This document shows positions 36,460 through 44,192 of a stretch of 64,000 bases of DNA, piece after piece. The notes beneath the pieces were generated by a model. The model saw only the letters and a program-made list of their open reading frames with translations. It was not told the origin of the DNA and did no database searches. The stretch's first letter is position 1, and every line of letters begins with the position of its first letter. Source of the stretch: Acidobacteriota bacterium. Lineage in GTDB: Bacteria; Acidobacteriota; Blastocatellia; Pyrinomonadales; Pyrinomonadaceae. Made by a program: the position numbers and the translations under genes. The stretch is from assembly GCA_020199775.1 (NCBI GenBank), contig JAIVJZ010000040.1, forward strand, positions 744,001-808,000, written 5' to 3'.

Positions 36460-37287
36460 ATGATCACAAGCTCACGCAGGCGTTCCCTCGCCGTCCTTCT
36501 CGCTCTGGTCGTAATTTCCGCTTCCACCTCCATCACCTTCGCCAACCACGCATGGAACAACTATCACTGGGCCCGCCAGAGCAACCCATTCACCCTGAAA
36601 CTCGGAGACAACCTGACGGCTACCGACTGGAAGTCGTACCTGCGCACCACGTCCAGCGACTGGAACGCCGGAAAAACTCCGGTGCAAACCACGGTCGTCG
36701 CCGGCACTTCCAACAGGCGCTGCGCGATGGTGTCGGGCACGACGCAGGTCTGCAACGACAAATACGGCTACAACGGCTGGCTCGGTCTCGCTTCGATTAA
36801 CATCAGCGGTTCGCACATTACACAAGGCTCTGCCAAGTTGAACGACTCGTATTTCACCTCGGCCACCTACAACAACCCGAGTGAGAAGTTGCACGTGATG
36901 TGTCAGGAAGTCGCTCACACGTTCGGCCTCGGCCACACGAGCGAAGACGGTTCCTCACAGAACACCTGCATGGATTACTACCAGAACAAGACGGACGACG
37001 GAATCAGCACCAAGCCGAACCAGCACGACTTCGACATGCTGAACTCGATCTACGCGCACCTCGACTCGATAACGACCGTCTCCACGACTTCCGCCGCAAC
37101 CGCCGGCAGGTCGGACGTGACGGAAGACCCGAACTCGTGGGGTTCGCTCATGAGCCAGTCGCGCAACGGCCGCAGCTCGACCTACCAGCGCGCCAACGCC
37201 GACGGGACGCACACCATCACGCACGTCTTCTGGACGGAAGAGGCGGCGGCGCGCGGCGCGATGCACGATCACCGTTACGATCATTAA
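36460..37287 (+). CDS. secreted matrixin-like protein with QExxHxxGxxH in place of HExxHxxGxxH
   Basis: This 275-residue protein has AAGGAG before the ATG and a signal peptide (about 1-28). The fold is that of matrixin/metzincin proteases: the motif Q149-E-V-A-H153-T-F-G-L-G-H159, then a Met-turn in NTCMDYYQ. The first zinc-binding His is replaced by Gln, while catalytic Glu150 and the other two His remain. It could bind zinc with altered geometry or be non-catalytic. Cys pairs (RRCAM, VCND, MCQE, NTCM) indicate disulfides. The last 70 residues are Ser/Thr-rich, then His-rich. It has its own promoter and a strong terminator. Confidence 0.85.
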   Translation: MITSSRRRSLAVLLALVVISASTSITFANHAWNNYHWARQSNPFTLKLGDNLTATDWKSYLRTTSSDWNAGKTPVQTTVVAGTSNRRCAMVSGTTQVCNDKYGYNGWLGLASINISGSHITQGSAKLNDSYFTSATYNNPSEKLHVMCQEVAHTFGLGHTSEDGSSQNTCMDYYQNKTDDGISTKPNQHDFDMLNSIYAHLDSITTVSTTSAATAGRSDVTEDPNSWGSLMSQSRNGRSSTYQRANADGTHTITHVFWTEEAAARGAMHDHRYDH

Positions 37288-37323
37288 TCGAAATTCATCG
37301 TCCTGTTGAGACGATGTGTTGGA

Positions 37324-37357
37324 AGAAAGGCGAGACCCGCGCGGGTCTCGCCTTTCT
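37324..37357. terminator. 34-base palindromic terminator
   Basis: Two 17-base halves (37324-37340, 37341-37357) are perfectly complementary. It lies 37 bases after the matrixin-like gene and ends in CTTTCT. Confidence 0.75.
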
Positions 37358-37418
37358 CGTTCCGGGCGTTCAATCTTATTCTCGATGTCAACCATTCAAC
37401 CCGAGACACCGTCCATTG

Positions 37419-37489
37419 TTCTTTTTTTGTCACATCGCAATTTTCGCCCTAACAAACTTATTGCCCCCACCTTGAGAAGGTGCTAATAC
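37419..37489 (+). promoter_or_regulatory. shared 16-mer and sigma-70-type promoter of the M4 protease gene
   Basis: TTCTTTTTTTGTCACA at 37419-37434, a 26-base gap, TTGCCC (37461-37466), a 17-base spacer and TAATAC (37484-37489). A small hairpin (CACCTT facing AAGGTG) fills the spacer. Confidence 0.65.
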
Positions 37490-37762
37490 TTGCGTCCCCC
37501 AAATTGCGGTTGAGATTGATATCGAAATTTTTCGCACCTAACGCCGGGAAGGCTCCCATAAAACTCAGGCCGGCGTCCTTATCAACAATTCGGTTAGCGG
37601 TGACGCACTTCACTCGCGGTGCTCTGTGCTTTATTCATTCTTTTTAGGTGACCCTAGTACTGCCTTATCCTTCCTGCCATTTTCCGTCCGCGGGGCTGCG
37701 CCGTGCGCGCTGGCCTCACCTTCACCAACCACTAACAATCAGGTACCCCTCAAGGAGAATCA
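37490..37762 (+). other. long leader of the M4 gene with a conserved stem
   Basis: The stem ACGCCGG (37541-37547) with CCGGCGT (37570-37576) matches the stem of the matrixin-like leader in sequence, loop size and following TCCTT. The remainder to the ATG contains no gene. Confidence 0.5.
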
Positions 37763-39358
37763 ATGAAAAAGCCCATTTTCGTGATCGCGATATCCCTCGC
37801 GTTCGTCTTCGCCCTCGCTCTCCCGCGTCGCGACGCTTCGGCGCAGCGCAGCAGCAGCAAGTCCTCCGCCTCCGGCAAACTCACCCGCGCCAAAGACATC
37901 TCGCTCCGCGTGCTCGAAGAGCGCGGCGGCAAACAGGGCATCGCTTACAAGAGTGATCTCAAGGCCAAACGCGTCTTCACAGACGATCTGGACAAAACGC
38001 ACACGCGTTTCGAGCAGACGCATAAAGGCGTCTCCGTCTTCGGCGGCGAGGCCATCGTCCATCTCAACCCCGACGACTCGGTCTTCGCCGTCACCGACGA
38101 TCTCGTCGAGTCGGTGCAGGTCGATACCGAACCCTACCGCACTCCCGACGAAGCCGTCCGCACGGCCATCAGCGACCTCGGCTGCGAAGATTGCCTGACC
38201 GCGCCGCCCGCCACCGACCTGCAAATCCTTCGGCACGAAGGCAACGATTACCTCACCTATCGCGTGCAACTCCGGCGTGAAGACGGAACCGAGCATACTT
38301 CCATGCCCGTCTATTTCGTTGACGCGCACAGCGGCAACGTCGTCTGGGAGTACAACAACTTGCAGACCGCTTCCGGCGTTTCGCTCTACAGCGGGACGGT
38401 GACGATCAACACCTACTTCAAGTCGCCGAGCTATTACATGGAAGACATCTCGCGCAAGATCGGCACGTTCGACAATCGCAACACCACATCCTCCACCTAT
38501 CGCTTCACCGACGCCGACAACGTCTGGGATTCGTCGAGTCAGAAGGCGGGCGTTGACGCTCACTACGGCGCGGCGAAGGTCTATGATTACTTCTACAACA
38601 CGCACGGGCGGCGCGGCATCGACGGCGCGGGCGGTCCCGCTTATTACACCTCGGCCGACGGCGTGACCGGCCTTATCAGTTCCAAAGTCCATTACGGCAG
38701 CGGCTACAACAACGCCTTCTGGAACGGCAGCTACATGACCTACGGCGACGGCAACGGCTCGACCTTCTCGCCGCTCGTCACGCTCGACATCTGCGGCCAC
38801 GAGATGCAGCACGGCATCACGGAGCGCACCGCGAATCTCACCTATGCGAACGAGTCGGGCGCGCTCAACGAGTCTTGGTCTGACGTGTTCGGCGCGATGG
38901 TCGAACGCTACGCGAAGGGACAGACCTCGAACACCTGGAAGATCGGCGAGCAGTGCTACACGCCCGGCGTCGCGGGCGACGCCCTGCGCTACATGGATAA
39001 CCCGCACTCCGCGAGCAACAGCGGCTACACGGCCGACGACGACCCCGACCACTACGCCGAGCGTTACACGGGCACGGGCGACAGCGGCGGCGTCCACATC
39101 AACTCCGGCATCGCCAACAAGGCGTTCTACCTTCTGGCCGTCGGCGGCACGCATCACCGCGGCGGCTCGATGACCGGCATCGGCGCGGACGCGGCGGCGA
39201 AAATCTGGTATCGCGCGCTCACCAGCTACATGACTTCGAGCACGAACTTCAAGGGCGCACGCACCGCCACGCTCAACGCGGCGGCCGCGCTCTACGGTTC
39301 GGGCAGCACGAACTACAACGCCGTCGCTTCAGCTTGGAACTTGTGCGGCGTTCTCTAA
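37763..39358 (+). CDS. secreted M4 (thermolysin-family) zinc metalloprotease
   Basis: This is a 531-residue preproenzyme with AAGGAG before the ATG. The order is signal peptide (about 1-28), FTP and PepSY propeptide (about 40-200, a region that inhibits and folds the enzyme), then the catalytic domain (about 205-531). Zinc ligands are His346 and His350 in GHEMQHG plus Glu370 in GALNESWSDVFG, with catalytic Glu347. The substrate/transition-state His lies in GGVHINSGIANKAFY. It cleaves extracellular proteins before hydrophobic residues. It has no C-terminal PPC or secretion domain. Its promoter and leader are shared in design with the upstream matrixin-like gene. Confidence 0.95.
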   Translation: MKKPIFVIAISLAFVFALALPRRDASAQRSSSKSSASGKLTRAKDISLRVLEERGGKQGIAYKSDLKAKRVFTDDLDKTHTRFEQTHKGVSVFGGEAIVHLNPDDSVFAVTDDLVESVQVDTEPYRTPDEAVRTAISDLGCEDCLTAPPATDLQILRHEGNDYLTYRVQLRREDGTEHTSMPVYFVDAHSGNVVWEYNNLQTASGVSLYSGTVTINTYFKSPSYYMEDISRKIGTFDNRNTTSSTYRFTDADNVWDSSSQKAGVDAHYGAAKVYDYFYNTHGRRGIDGAGGPAYYTSADGVTGLISSKVHYGSGYNNAFWNGSYMTYGDGNGSTFSPLVTLDICGHEMQHGITERTANLTYANESGALNESWSDVFGAMVERYAKGQTSNTWKIGEQCYTPGVAGDALRYMDNPHSASNSGYTADDDPDHYAERYTGTGDSGGVHINSGIANKAFYLLAVGGTHHRGGSMTGIGADAAAKIWYRALTSYMTSSTNFKGARTATLNAAAALYGSGSTNYNAVASAWNLCGVL

Positions 39359-39713
39359 ACCTTAACTGTCGAGAGCAACCGTTGACGGCGGGCGCGCTAG
39401 AAGTTTTCGCGCCCGCCGTTCGCTCGAACGGGCGCGAATTACGCATCAGGACGCCCGCGCGCGAAAACGTCGAACCTCACCGCCGTCGAGATCGTCAATC
39501 GGCCGTTAACCGGCCGGTGACTTTCGCGGTGAAGTGCGTCCTTGTCGCGCCGGTCGCCCCGTTGTCGTCCGCCGTCGCTTGCGGCGGACGAAACCTCTCG
39601 CACTTGAAACGGAGTCTCTCATCGAACATACCTGTCCCCCGTAACGGTGAACGCCCGACACGCGCGTCCGCTCTCACTGTCCGTTGTTACGTCTCACACT
39701 TTCAGGAGAAAAT
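39359..39713 (+). other. intergenic region and leader of the S8 protease gene
   Basis: After the hairpin at 39385-39419 the region holds a perfect 9-bp hairpin (39566-39574 with 39582-39590) and a GGCCGTTAACCGGCC near-palindrome around 39510. The shared 16-mer of the other protease genes is absent. The promoter was not identified. Confidence 0.4.
39385..39419. terminator. hairpin terminator after the M4 gene
   Basis: A perfect 12-bp GC-rich stem (39385-39396 with 39408-39419) with an 11-base loop, 26 bases past the stop. No T tract. Confidence 0.6.
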
Positions 39714-41258
39714 ATGAAAAAGCTTTTCGCTCTCATCGCCATCATTGCCCTCGCCGGTCTGACTTTCATGCCCTCGGGCACGGTCGGCGGTACGACCAGT
39801 TCGGCCGCGGTCAAAACCAAACTGTTCAAGAAAGAGAAACCGATCCCCAACCAGTACATCGTCGTCCTCAAAGACTACGCCGCCGACCCGAAGGGCGACG
39901 ATTCGCTCGCCGGGTACATCGCCGACGATCTCGCGGGCGCGCACAAGGGCAAGGTCAAAAAAGTTTACAAGCACGCCCTGCACGGCTTCTCGATTGAAAT
40001 GTCGGAAGAAGACGCGGTCGCCCTGAGCGAAGACCCGCGCGTCGAATTCGTCGAAGAGGACGGCGAAGTCCACGCGACGACCGTGCAGTCGGGCGCGCCG
40101 TGGGGGCTTGACCGCATCGACCAGCGCAACCGCCCGCTCGACGGCAACTACAACTACACGCCGAACGGCGCGGGCGTCCACGCCTACATCATCGACACCG
40201 GCATCCGCAAGACGCACGCGCAATTCGGCGGGCGCGCAAACGGCGCGTCCTACTCTTCGATCAACGACGGCAACGGCTCGAACGATTGCAACGGCCACGG
40301 CACGCACGTCGCGGGCACGGTCGGCGGTTCGACCTACGGCGTCGCCAAAGGCGTCACGCTCCACGCCGTGCGCGTGCTCGATTGCTCCGGTAACGGCACG
40401 GACTCAGGCGTTATCGCGGGCGTCGATTGGGTGACGGCCAACCGCATCACGCCGGCGGTCGCCAACATGAGCCTCGGCGGCGGCGCGTCGTCCGCGCTCG
40501 ACACGGCCGTCCAGAATTCGATCAACGCGGGCATCAGCTACGCCATCGCCGCCGGAAACGACTACGGCGCGAACGCCTGCAACACGTCGCCCGCGCGCGT
40601 GGCCGCCGCCATCACGGTCGGCTCGACCACCTCGACCGATGCCAAGTCCGACTTCTCCAACATCGGCTCGTGCCTCGACATCTTCGCGCCCGGTTCGAGC
40701 ATTCAGTCGGCGTGGTCTACGTCCGACACGGCGACGAACACCATCAGCGGCACGTCGATGGCGACGCCGCACGTGGCGGGCGTGGCCGCGCTCTACCTGC
40801 AAACCAACTCCGGGGCTTCGCCCGCTACGGTTGCCAGCCAGATCATCAACACGGCGACGACCGGCGTGCTGACGGGCATCGGCACGGGTTCGCCTAACCG
40901 CCTGCTCTACTCGCTTCTGACGACGGGCGGCGGCACCACCGCGCCCTGCACGAGCTGCACGCTCTACACCGGCTCGCTTTCGGGAACCGGCGACTACGAC
41001 TATCACCCGAACGGCACCTACTATTACAGCAGCGTCTCCGGCACGCACAAAGGCTGGTTGCGCGGCCCCACTTCAGGCGCGGACTTCGACCTCTACCTGC
41101 AAAAGTGGAACGGCTCGTCGTGGGTTATCGTCGCGCGCGGCGAGAGCGCCTCGTCCAGCGAAGACGTGACCTATAGCGGCACGGCCGGTTACTACCAATG
41201 GCAGATTTACTCCTACAGCGGCAGCGGCAGTTACAACTTCTGGATTCAGAGACCGTAA
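39714..41258 (+). CDS. secreted subtilisin-like serine protease (S8) with I9 propeptide and PPC-like C-terminus
   Basis: This is a 514-residue preproenzyme. ATG 39714 has AGGAGA upstream. The order is signal peptide (about 1-25), inhibitor I9 propeptide (about 44-122, with [13 protein letters not shown]), catalytic S8A domain of proteinase K type (about 125-410), and a C-terminal PPC-like beta domain (about 420-514). The triad is Asp161 (YIIDTGI), His195 (GHGTHVAGT) and Ser347 ([11 protein letters not shown]), with oxyanion Asn in AAGNDYG. Paired Cys ([26 protein letters not shown]) fit proteinase K-like disulfides. It degrades proteins broadly outside the cell. A C-terminal PPC domain is usually removed on maturation. 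Confidence 0.95.
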   Translation: MKKLFALIAIIALAGLTFMPSGTVGGTTSSAAVKTKLFKKEKPIPNQYIVVLKDYAADPKGDDSLAGYIADDLAGAHKGKVKKVYKHALHGFSIEMSEEDAVALSEDPRVEFVEEDGEVHATTVQSGAPWGLDRIDQRNRPLDGNYNYTPNGAGVHAYIIDTGIRKTHAQFGGRANGASYSSINDGNGSNDCNGHGTHVAGTVGGSTYGVAKGVTLHAVRVLDCSGNGTDSGVIAGVDWVTANRITPAVANMSLGGGASSALDTAVQNSINAGISYAIAAGNDYGANACNTSPARVAAAITVGSTTSTDAKSDFSNIGSCLDIFAPGSSIQSAWSTSDTATNTISGTSMATPHVAGVAALYLQTNSGASPATVASQIINTATTGVLTGIGTGSPNRLLYSLLTTGGGTTAPCTSCTLYTGSLSGTGDYDYHPNGTYYYSSVSGTHKGWLRGPTSGADFDLYLQKWNGSSWVIVARGESASSSEDVTYSGTAGYYQWQIYSYSGSGSYNFWIQRP

Positions 41259-41271
41259 GCTCAGACCCATA

Positions 41272-41392
41272 AGGGAAAGGGGAAGGGGAAAGGGAAAACA
41301 AGAAGGCACGTTGCTCGTGCGCCGCTTGCTTTCCAGCCTTTCCCTTTCCCCTTTCCCCTTTCCAGCCTTCCCCTTTCCCCTCCCCCGATCCT
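41272..41392. repeat. heptad-like inverted-repeat element (GGGAAAG words)
   Basis: The left arm 41272-41299 is GGGAAAG/GGGGAA words of 6-7 bases. The right part from 41330 has CTTTCCC words repeated in 7-nt register and is complementary to it. It starts 14 bases after the S8 protease stop. The register is less strict than in the other elements. Confidence 0.7.
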
Positions 41393-41467
41393 CATTATCT
41401 GTGCCTTTTCGCTTTTGACCTGTCGCTCTGTTACCCTTAATTTTTTTGCGGAGGTCGAAAAAGTAAG

Positions 41468-42496
41468 TTGCTCAAACGCCGGATACAGATCAGGGAACGT
41501 CATTACGCCACACGCGACACGAATCGCGTCGTGCGCCCTTTCGAGTGGGGCGCGTCATTTATCGTCGAACACGCGAACGGCGACGACCCGCGCTCGCTTC
41601 TCGCCGCCTACGCGGAGCGCGCGCTCGCCGACAGTGATGCGTTCTACGCGCTCCCGCCCGTCACGGACTACCGCCTCGACGGGACGGAGTTGACGTGGGA
41701 AAGTTCGATCAAAACTCCGTCGGCGGAAAACAACACGGCGCACGCGCGCTTCTTCCGCGAGTCAACCATTACGGGCAAGGAGAACGACACGCGCCGCGCC
41801 GTCGTCGTGCTGCCCGAATGGAACGCGCAGCTTCCTAGCCACGTCGAACTGTGCCGCATCTTCACGCGCTTCGGCATCGCCGCCTTGCGCCTGACGCTGC
41901 CCTATCACGGCTCGCGCCGCCCGCCCGAACTCGAACGCGCCGATCATCTTGTCAGTTCCAACATCGGGCGCACGCTCCAATCAATGCGGCAGGCCGTGCT
42001 CGACACGCGCGCGGCCGTGCGTTGGCTCTCCGAACAGGGCTACGAGCGCATCGGCATCATGGGCACGAGCATCGGTTCGTGTATCGGGTTCCTCGCGCTC
42101 GTCCACGAACCCCTAGTGCGCACGGGCGTCTTCAACCACGTCTCCGGCTACGTCGCAGACGTGGCGTGGCGCGGCATCTCCACACGGCACGTCCGCGACG
42201 GTTTCGGCGACGCCGTGACGCTCGACGAACTGCGTCGCTACTGGCTGCCGATCAGCCCTCTCGCCTACTCGGAAAAACTCAAACGCGTGGAGCCGCGCCC
42301 GATTCGCTTCATCGCCGCGCGCTACGACCTGACCTTCCCCCCAGACCTCTCGCGCGACGCGATTGAGGGCGTGCGCGGCGCGGGACACCCGCTCGACGCC
42401 GTGTGGCTGCGCTGCGGCCACTACACGCTCGGCCGGTCGCCTTGGAAATACATCGACGGCTGGAAGATCGTCACGTTCATGCGCAAACACCTCTGA
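41468..42496 (+). CDS. alpha/beta hydrolase, ABHD18-like
   Basis: This is a 342-residue protein. No ATG is available at the N-terminus. TTG 41468 is the likely start, with GGAGG about 13 bases upstream and an in-frame stop shortly before. The alpha/beta hydrolase core shows VVVLPEWNAQ, a GTSIGS nucleophile elbow (Ser201 in G-T-S-I-G) and a late His in RCGHYTLGRSP. The N-terminal RPFEWG and LPYHGSRRP segments match the poorly studied ABHD18 (DUF2048-like) family. The substrate is unknown. No signal peptide is present, so it acts in the cytoplasm. Confidence 0.75.
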   Translation: MLKRRIQIRERHYATRDTNRVVRPFEWGASFIVEHANGDDPRSLLAAYAERALADSDAFYALPPVTDYRLDGTELTWESSIKTPSAENNTAHARFFRESTITGKENDTRRAVVVLPEWNAQLPSHVELCRIFTRFGIAALRLTLPYHGSRRPPELERADHLVSSNIGRTLQSMRQAVLDTRAAVRWLSEQGYERIGIMGTSIGSCIGFLALVHEPLVRTGVFNHVSGYVADVAWRGISTRHVRDGFGDAVTLDELRRYWLPISPLAYSEKLKRVEPRPIRFIAARYDLTFPPDLSRDAIEGVRGAGHPLDAVWLRCGHYTLGRSPWKYIDGWKIVTFMRKHL

Positions 42497-42536
42497 AGCC
42501 GCGCGCCGTCGCCGCGTGCGAGGCGCGCTCAAAGTG

Positions 42537-42566
42537 GTGTCATAAATTTGCAAGCCGACTTATAAT
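42537..42566 (+). promoter_or_regulatory. sigma-70-type promoter
   Basis: GTGTCA (42537-42542), an 18-base spacer and a perfect TATAAT (42561-42566), 99 bases before the EEP gene. Confidence 0.5.
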
Positions 42567-42665
42567 CCGCGCGTCTTCTTGCGCCCCGGCCGCGCCTCGC
42601 TCGAAAGGCAGTCGCGTGCCGCGCGCTTCCGATCCCTCATCGACGAAAAGGAGAAGCCCCAACCG

Positions 42666-43784
42666 ATGCCCCTCTACTACTCGCTCAGCGGCGAAACCAC
42701 GGACGGGCGGCGCACCGCCGAAGGCTTGGTCAGACTCAAAGACGCCTTCGACAAAGAGAAACTTCCGCGCCGCACCGCCGACCACACGCTCATGCTCGCC
42801 ACCTGGAACATTCGCGAATTCGACTCCGAGAAGTACGGGCGGCGCGACCGCGAACCGATCTTCTACGCCGCCGAAATCATCTCGCATTTCGATCTCGTCG
42901 CCGTGCAGGAAGTCCGCGACGACCTGACCGCCTTGAACACGCTGATGAAGTATCTCGGCAACTGGTGGAAGTACGTTTTGACGGACGTGACCGAAGGGAT
43001 GATGGGCAACCGCGAGCGCATGGCCTACGTCTACGACTCGCGCAAGATCAACTTCGGCGGCCTCGCCAGCGAAGTCGTCATCCCGCCCGTGCGCCGCAAG
43101 GGGCAAACGACGCTCGAACCCGCGCAGCAACTCGCGCGCACGCCCTTCATGGTCGGCTTCAGCGTCGGCTGGTTCAAGTTCACCATCTGCACGACGCACA
43201 TCCTCTACGGCAAGGCCGTCGCCAACGAACCCGACCGTATCCGCGAGATCGAAGCCCTCGCGAACTTCCTCGCCGCCCGCGCCCGCGAAGAACACGCGTG
43301 GGCGAAGAACATGATCCTGCTCGGCGACTTCAACGTCTTCGACACGACCGACGAGACCATGAACGCCATCCTCCGCGCGGGCTTCTACATCCCCGAACAA
43401 CTCAAAGGCCACCCCTCGAACGCCCTCAAGACCAAGCACTACGATCAGATCGCCTTCATCGCCCCCACCCTTCAGGAGAAGCTCAAGCTGTGCAGCGCGG
43501 GCGCGTTCGATTTCTTCAAGTACGTCTATCGCGGCGAAGACGAGGCGATGTACGAGAAGTCGATGGGCGAGGCTTATCACAAGAACAAGCAGGGCAAGAA
43601 ACGCAGCGACAAAGAGCGCACGCGCTACTACAACGACTGGCGCACCTTCCAGATGTCCGACCACCTCCCGCTCTGGATCGAACTCCAGATCGACTTCGGC
43701 AAGGAATACCTCCAGTCGAAAATCCGTAACGAGTCGAAGCCCATCGCCACGACGAAAGTCGCCGCCGGTTTCGTGACGGAGTGA
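42666..43784 (+). CDS. endonuclease/exonuclease/phosphatase (EEP) superfamily protein
   Basis: This is a 372-residue protein. ATG 42666 is chosen because AAGGAGAAG lies upstream; the frame is open to 42579. The EEP (DNase I-like) core is clear: Asn48 in ATWNIREF, Glu82 in AVQEVRDD, His178 in TTHIL, Asp221 and Asn223 in LGDFNVFD, and Asp332/His333 in SDHLPLW. An insert between about 285 and 325 is rich in Lys and Tyr. No signal peptide is seen. The enzyme hydrolyses phosphodiesters or phosphate esters with Mg. Whether nucleic acid, inositol phosphate or lipid is the substrate cannot be told. Confidence 0.85.
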   Translation: MPLYYSLSGETTDGRRTAEGLVRLKDAFDKEKLPRRTADHTLMLATWNIREFDSEKYGRRDREPIFYAAEIISHFDLVAVQEVRDDLTALNTLMKYLGNWWKYVLTDVTEGMMGNRERMAYVYDSRKINFGGLASEVVIPPVRRKGQTTLEPAQQLARTPFMVGFSVGWFKFTICTTHILYGKAVANEPDRIREIEALANFLAARAREEHAWAKNMILLGDFNVFDTTDETMNAILRAGFYIPEQLKGHPSNALKTKHYDQIAFIAPTLQEKLKLCSAGAFDFFKYVYRGEDEAMYEKSMGEAYHKNKQGKKRSDKERTRYYNDWRTFQMSDHLPLWIELQIDFGKEYLQSKIRNESKPIATTKVAAGFVTE

Positions 43785-43869
43785 TGCCTCGACGCGCAGG
43801 CGCGGCGCAGGAGTAATTAGGTGTAGAGGGCGCGTTGATTGACCCGGCGGCGGACGCGGAACGCGAACG

Positions 43870-44172
43870 TCAAGCGGCGATCATGCGCGCGAGCGCACGC
43901 TGCTCGTCCTCGGTGAGGTAGGTGAAGGCGAGGCTGAACCCGACGTGCTCGTCAACCGAGGCCACCTGCCCGCGCAGTTGGAGCCACTTGCCGTCGGGTC
44001 GCTTGATGGCGAAGACGATCAGTTCGCCCACCTCCGCCCGGCTGAGCGTGTCTATGAAGCAGCCGCCCATGCTCAGGTCAGAGACGCGCGCCTCGTGCCG
44101 CCCCGATTGCCCCTCCCACCACGCCTCGATGGACACTCTCGCACGCTTATCTTCTCGACGTTCGTTCTCCAT
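43870..44172 (-). CDS. PilZ-domain protein (c-di-GMP receptor)
   Basis: This 100-residue single-domain protein starts at ATG 44172, preceded by GGAGG; longer readings overlap the FTCD gene. The c-di-GMP-binding motifs are present: RxxxR at residues 6-10 (R-E-D-K-R) and DxSxxG at 32-37 (D-L-S-M-G-G). A beta-barrel with VGELIVFAI and LRGQVASVDEHVGFSLAF follows. It probably transmits c-di-GMP level to a partner governing motility or surface behaviour. It lies 20 bases after the fused FTCD gene on the same strand, an operon-like spacing without an obvious metabolic link. Confidence 0.88.
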   Translation of the reverse strand: MENERREDKRARVSIEAWWEGQSGRHEARVSDLSMGGCFIDTLSRAEVGELIVFAIKRPDGKWLQLRGQVASVDEHVGFSLAFTYLTEDEQRALARMIAA

Positions 44173-44192
44173 GCCCGTATAGCCTCCTCCCG

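Noticed and set aside
36045..37600. c-di-GMP-I, c-di-AMP or cobalamin riboswitch in the leaders of the matrixin-like, M4 and TonB genes
   Set aside because: The conserved core sequences of these classes could not be aligned by eye, so only a generic structured leader is reported.
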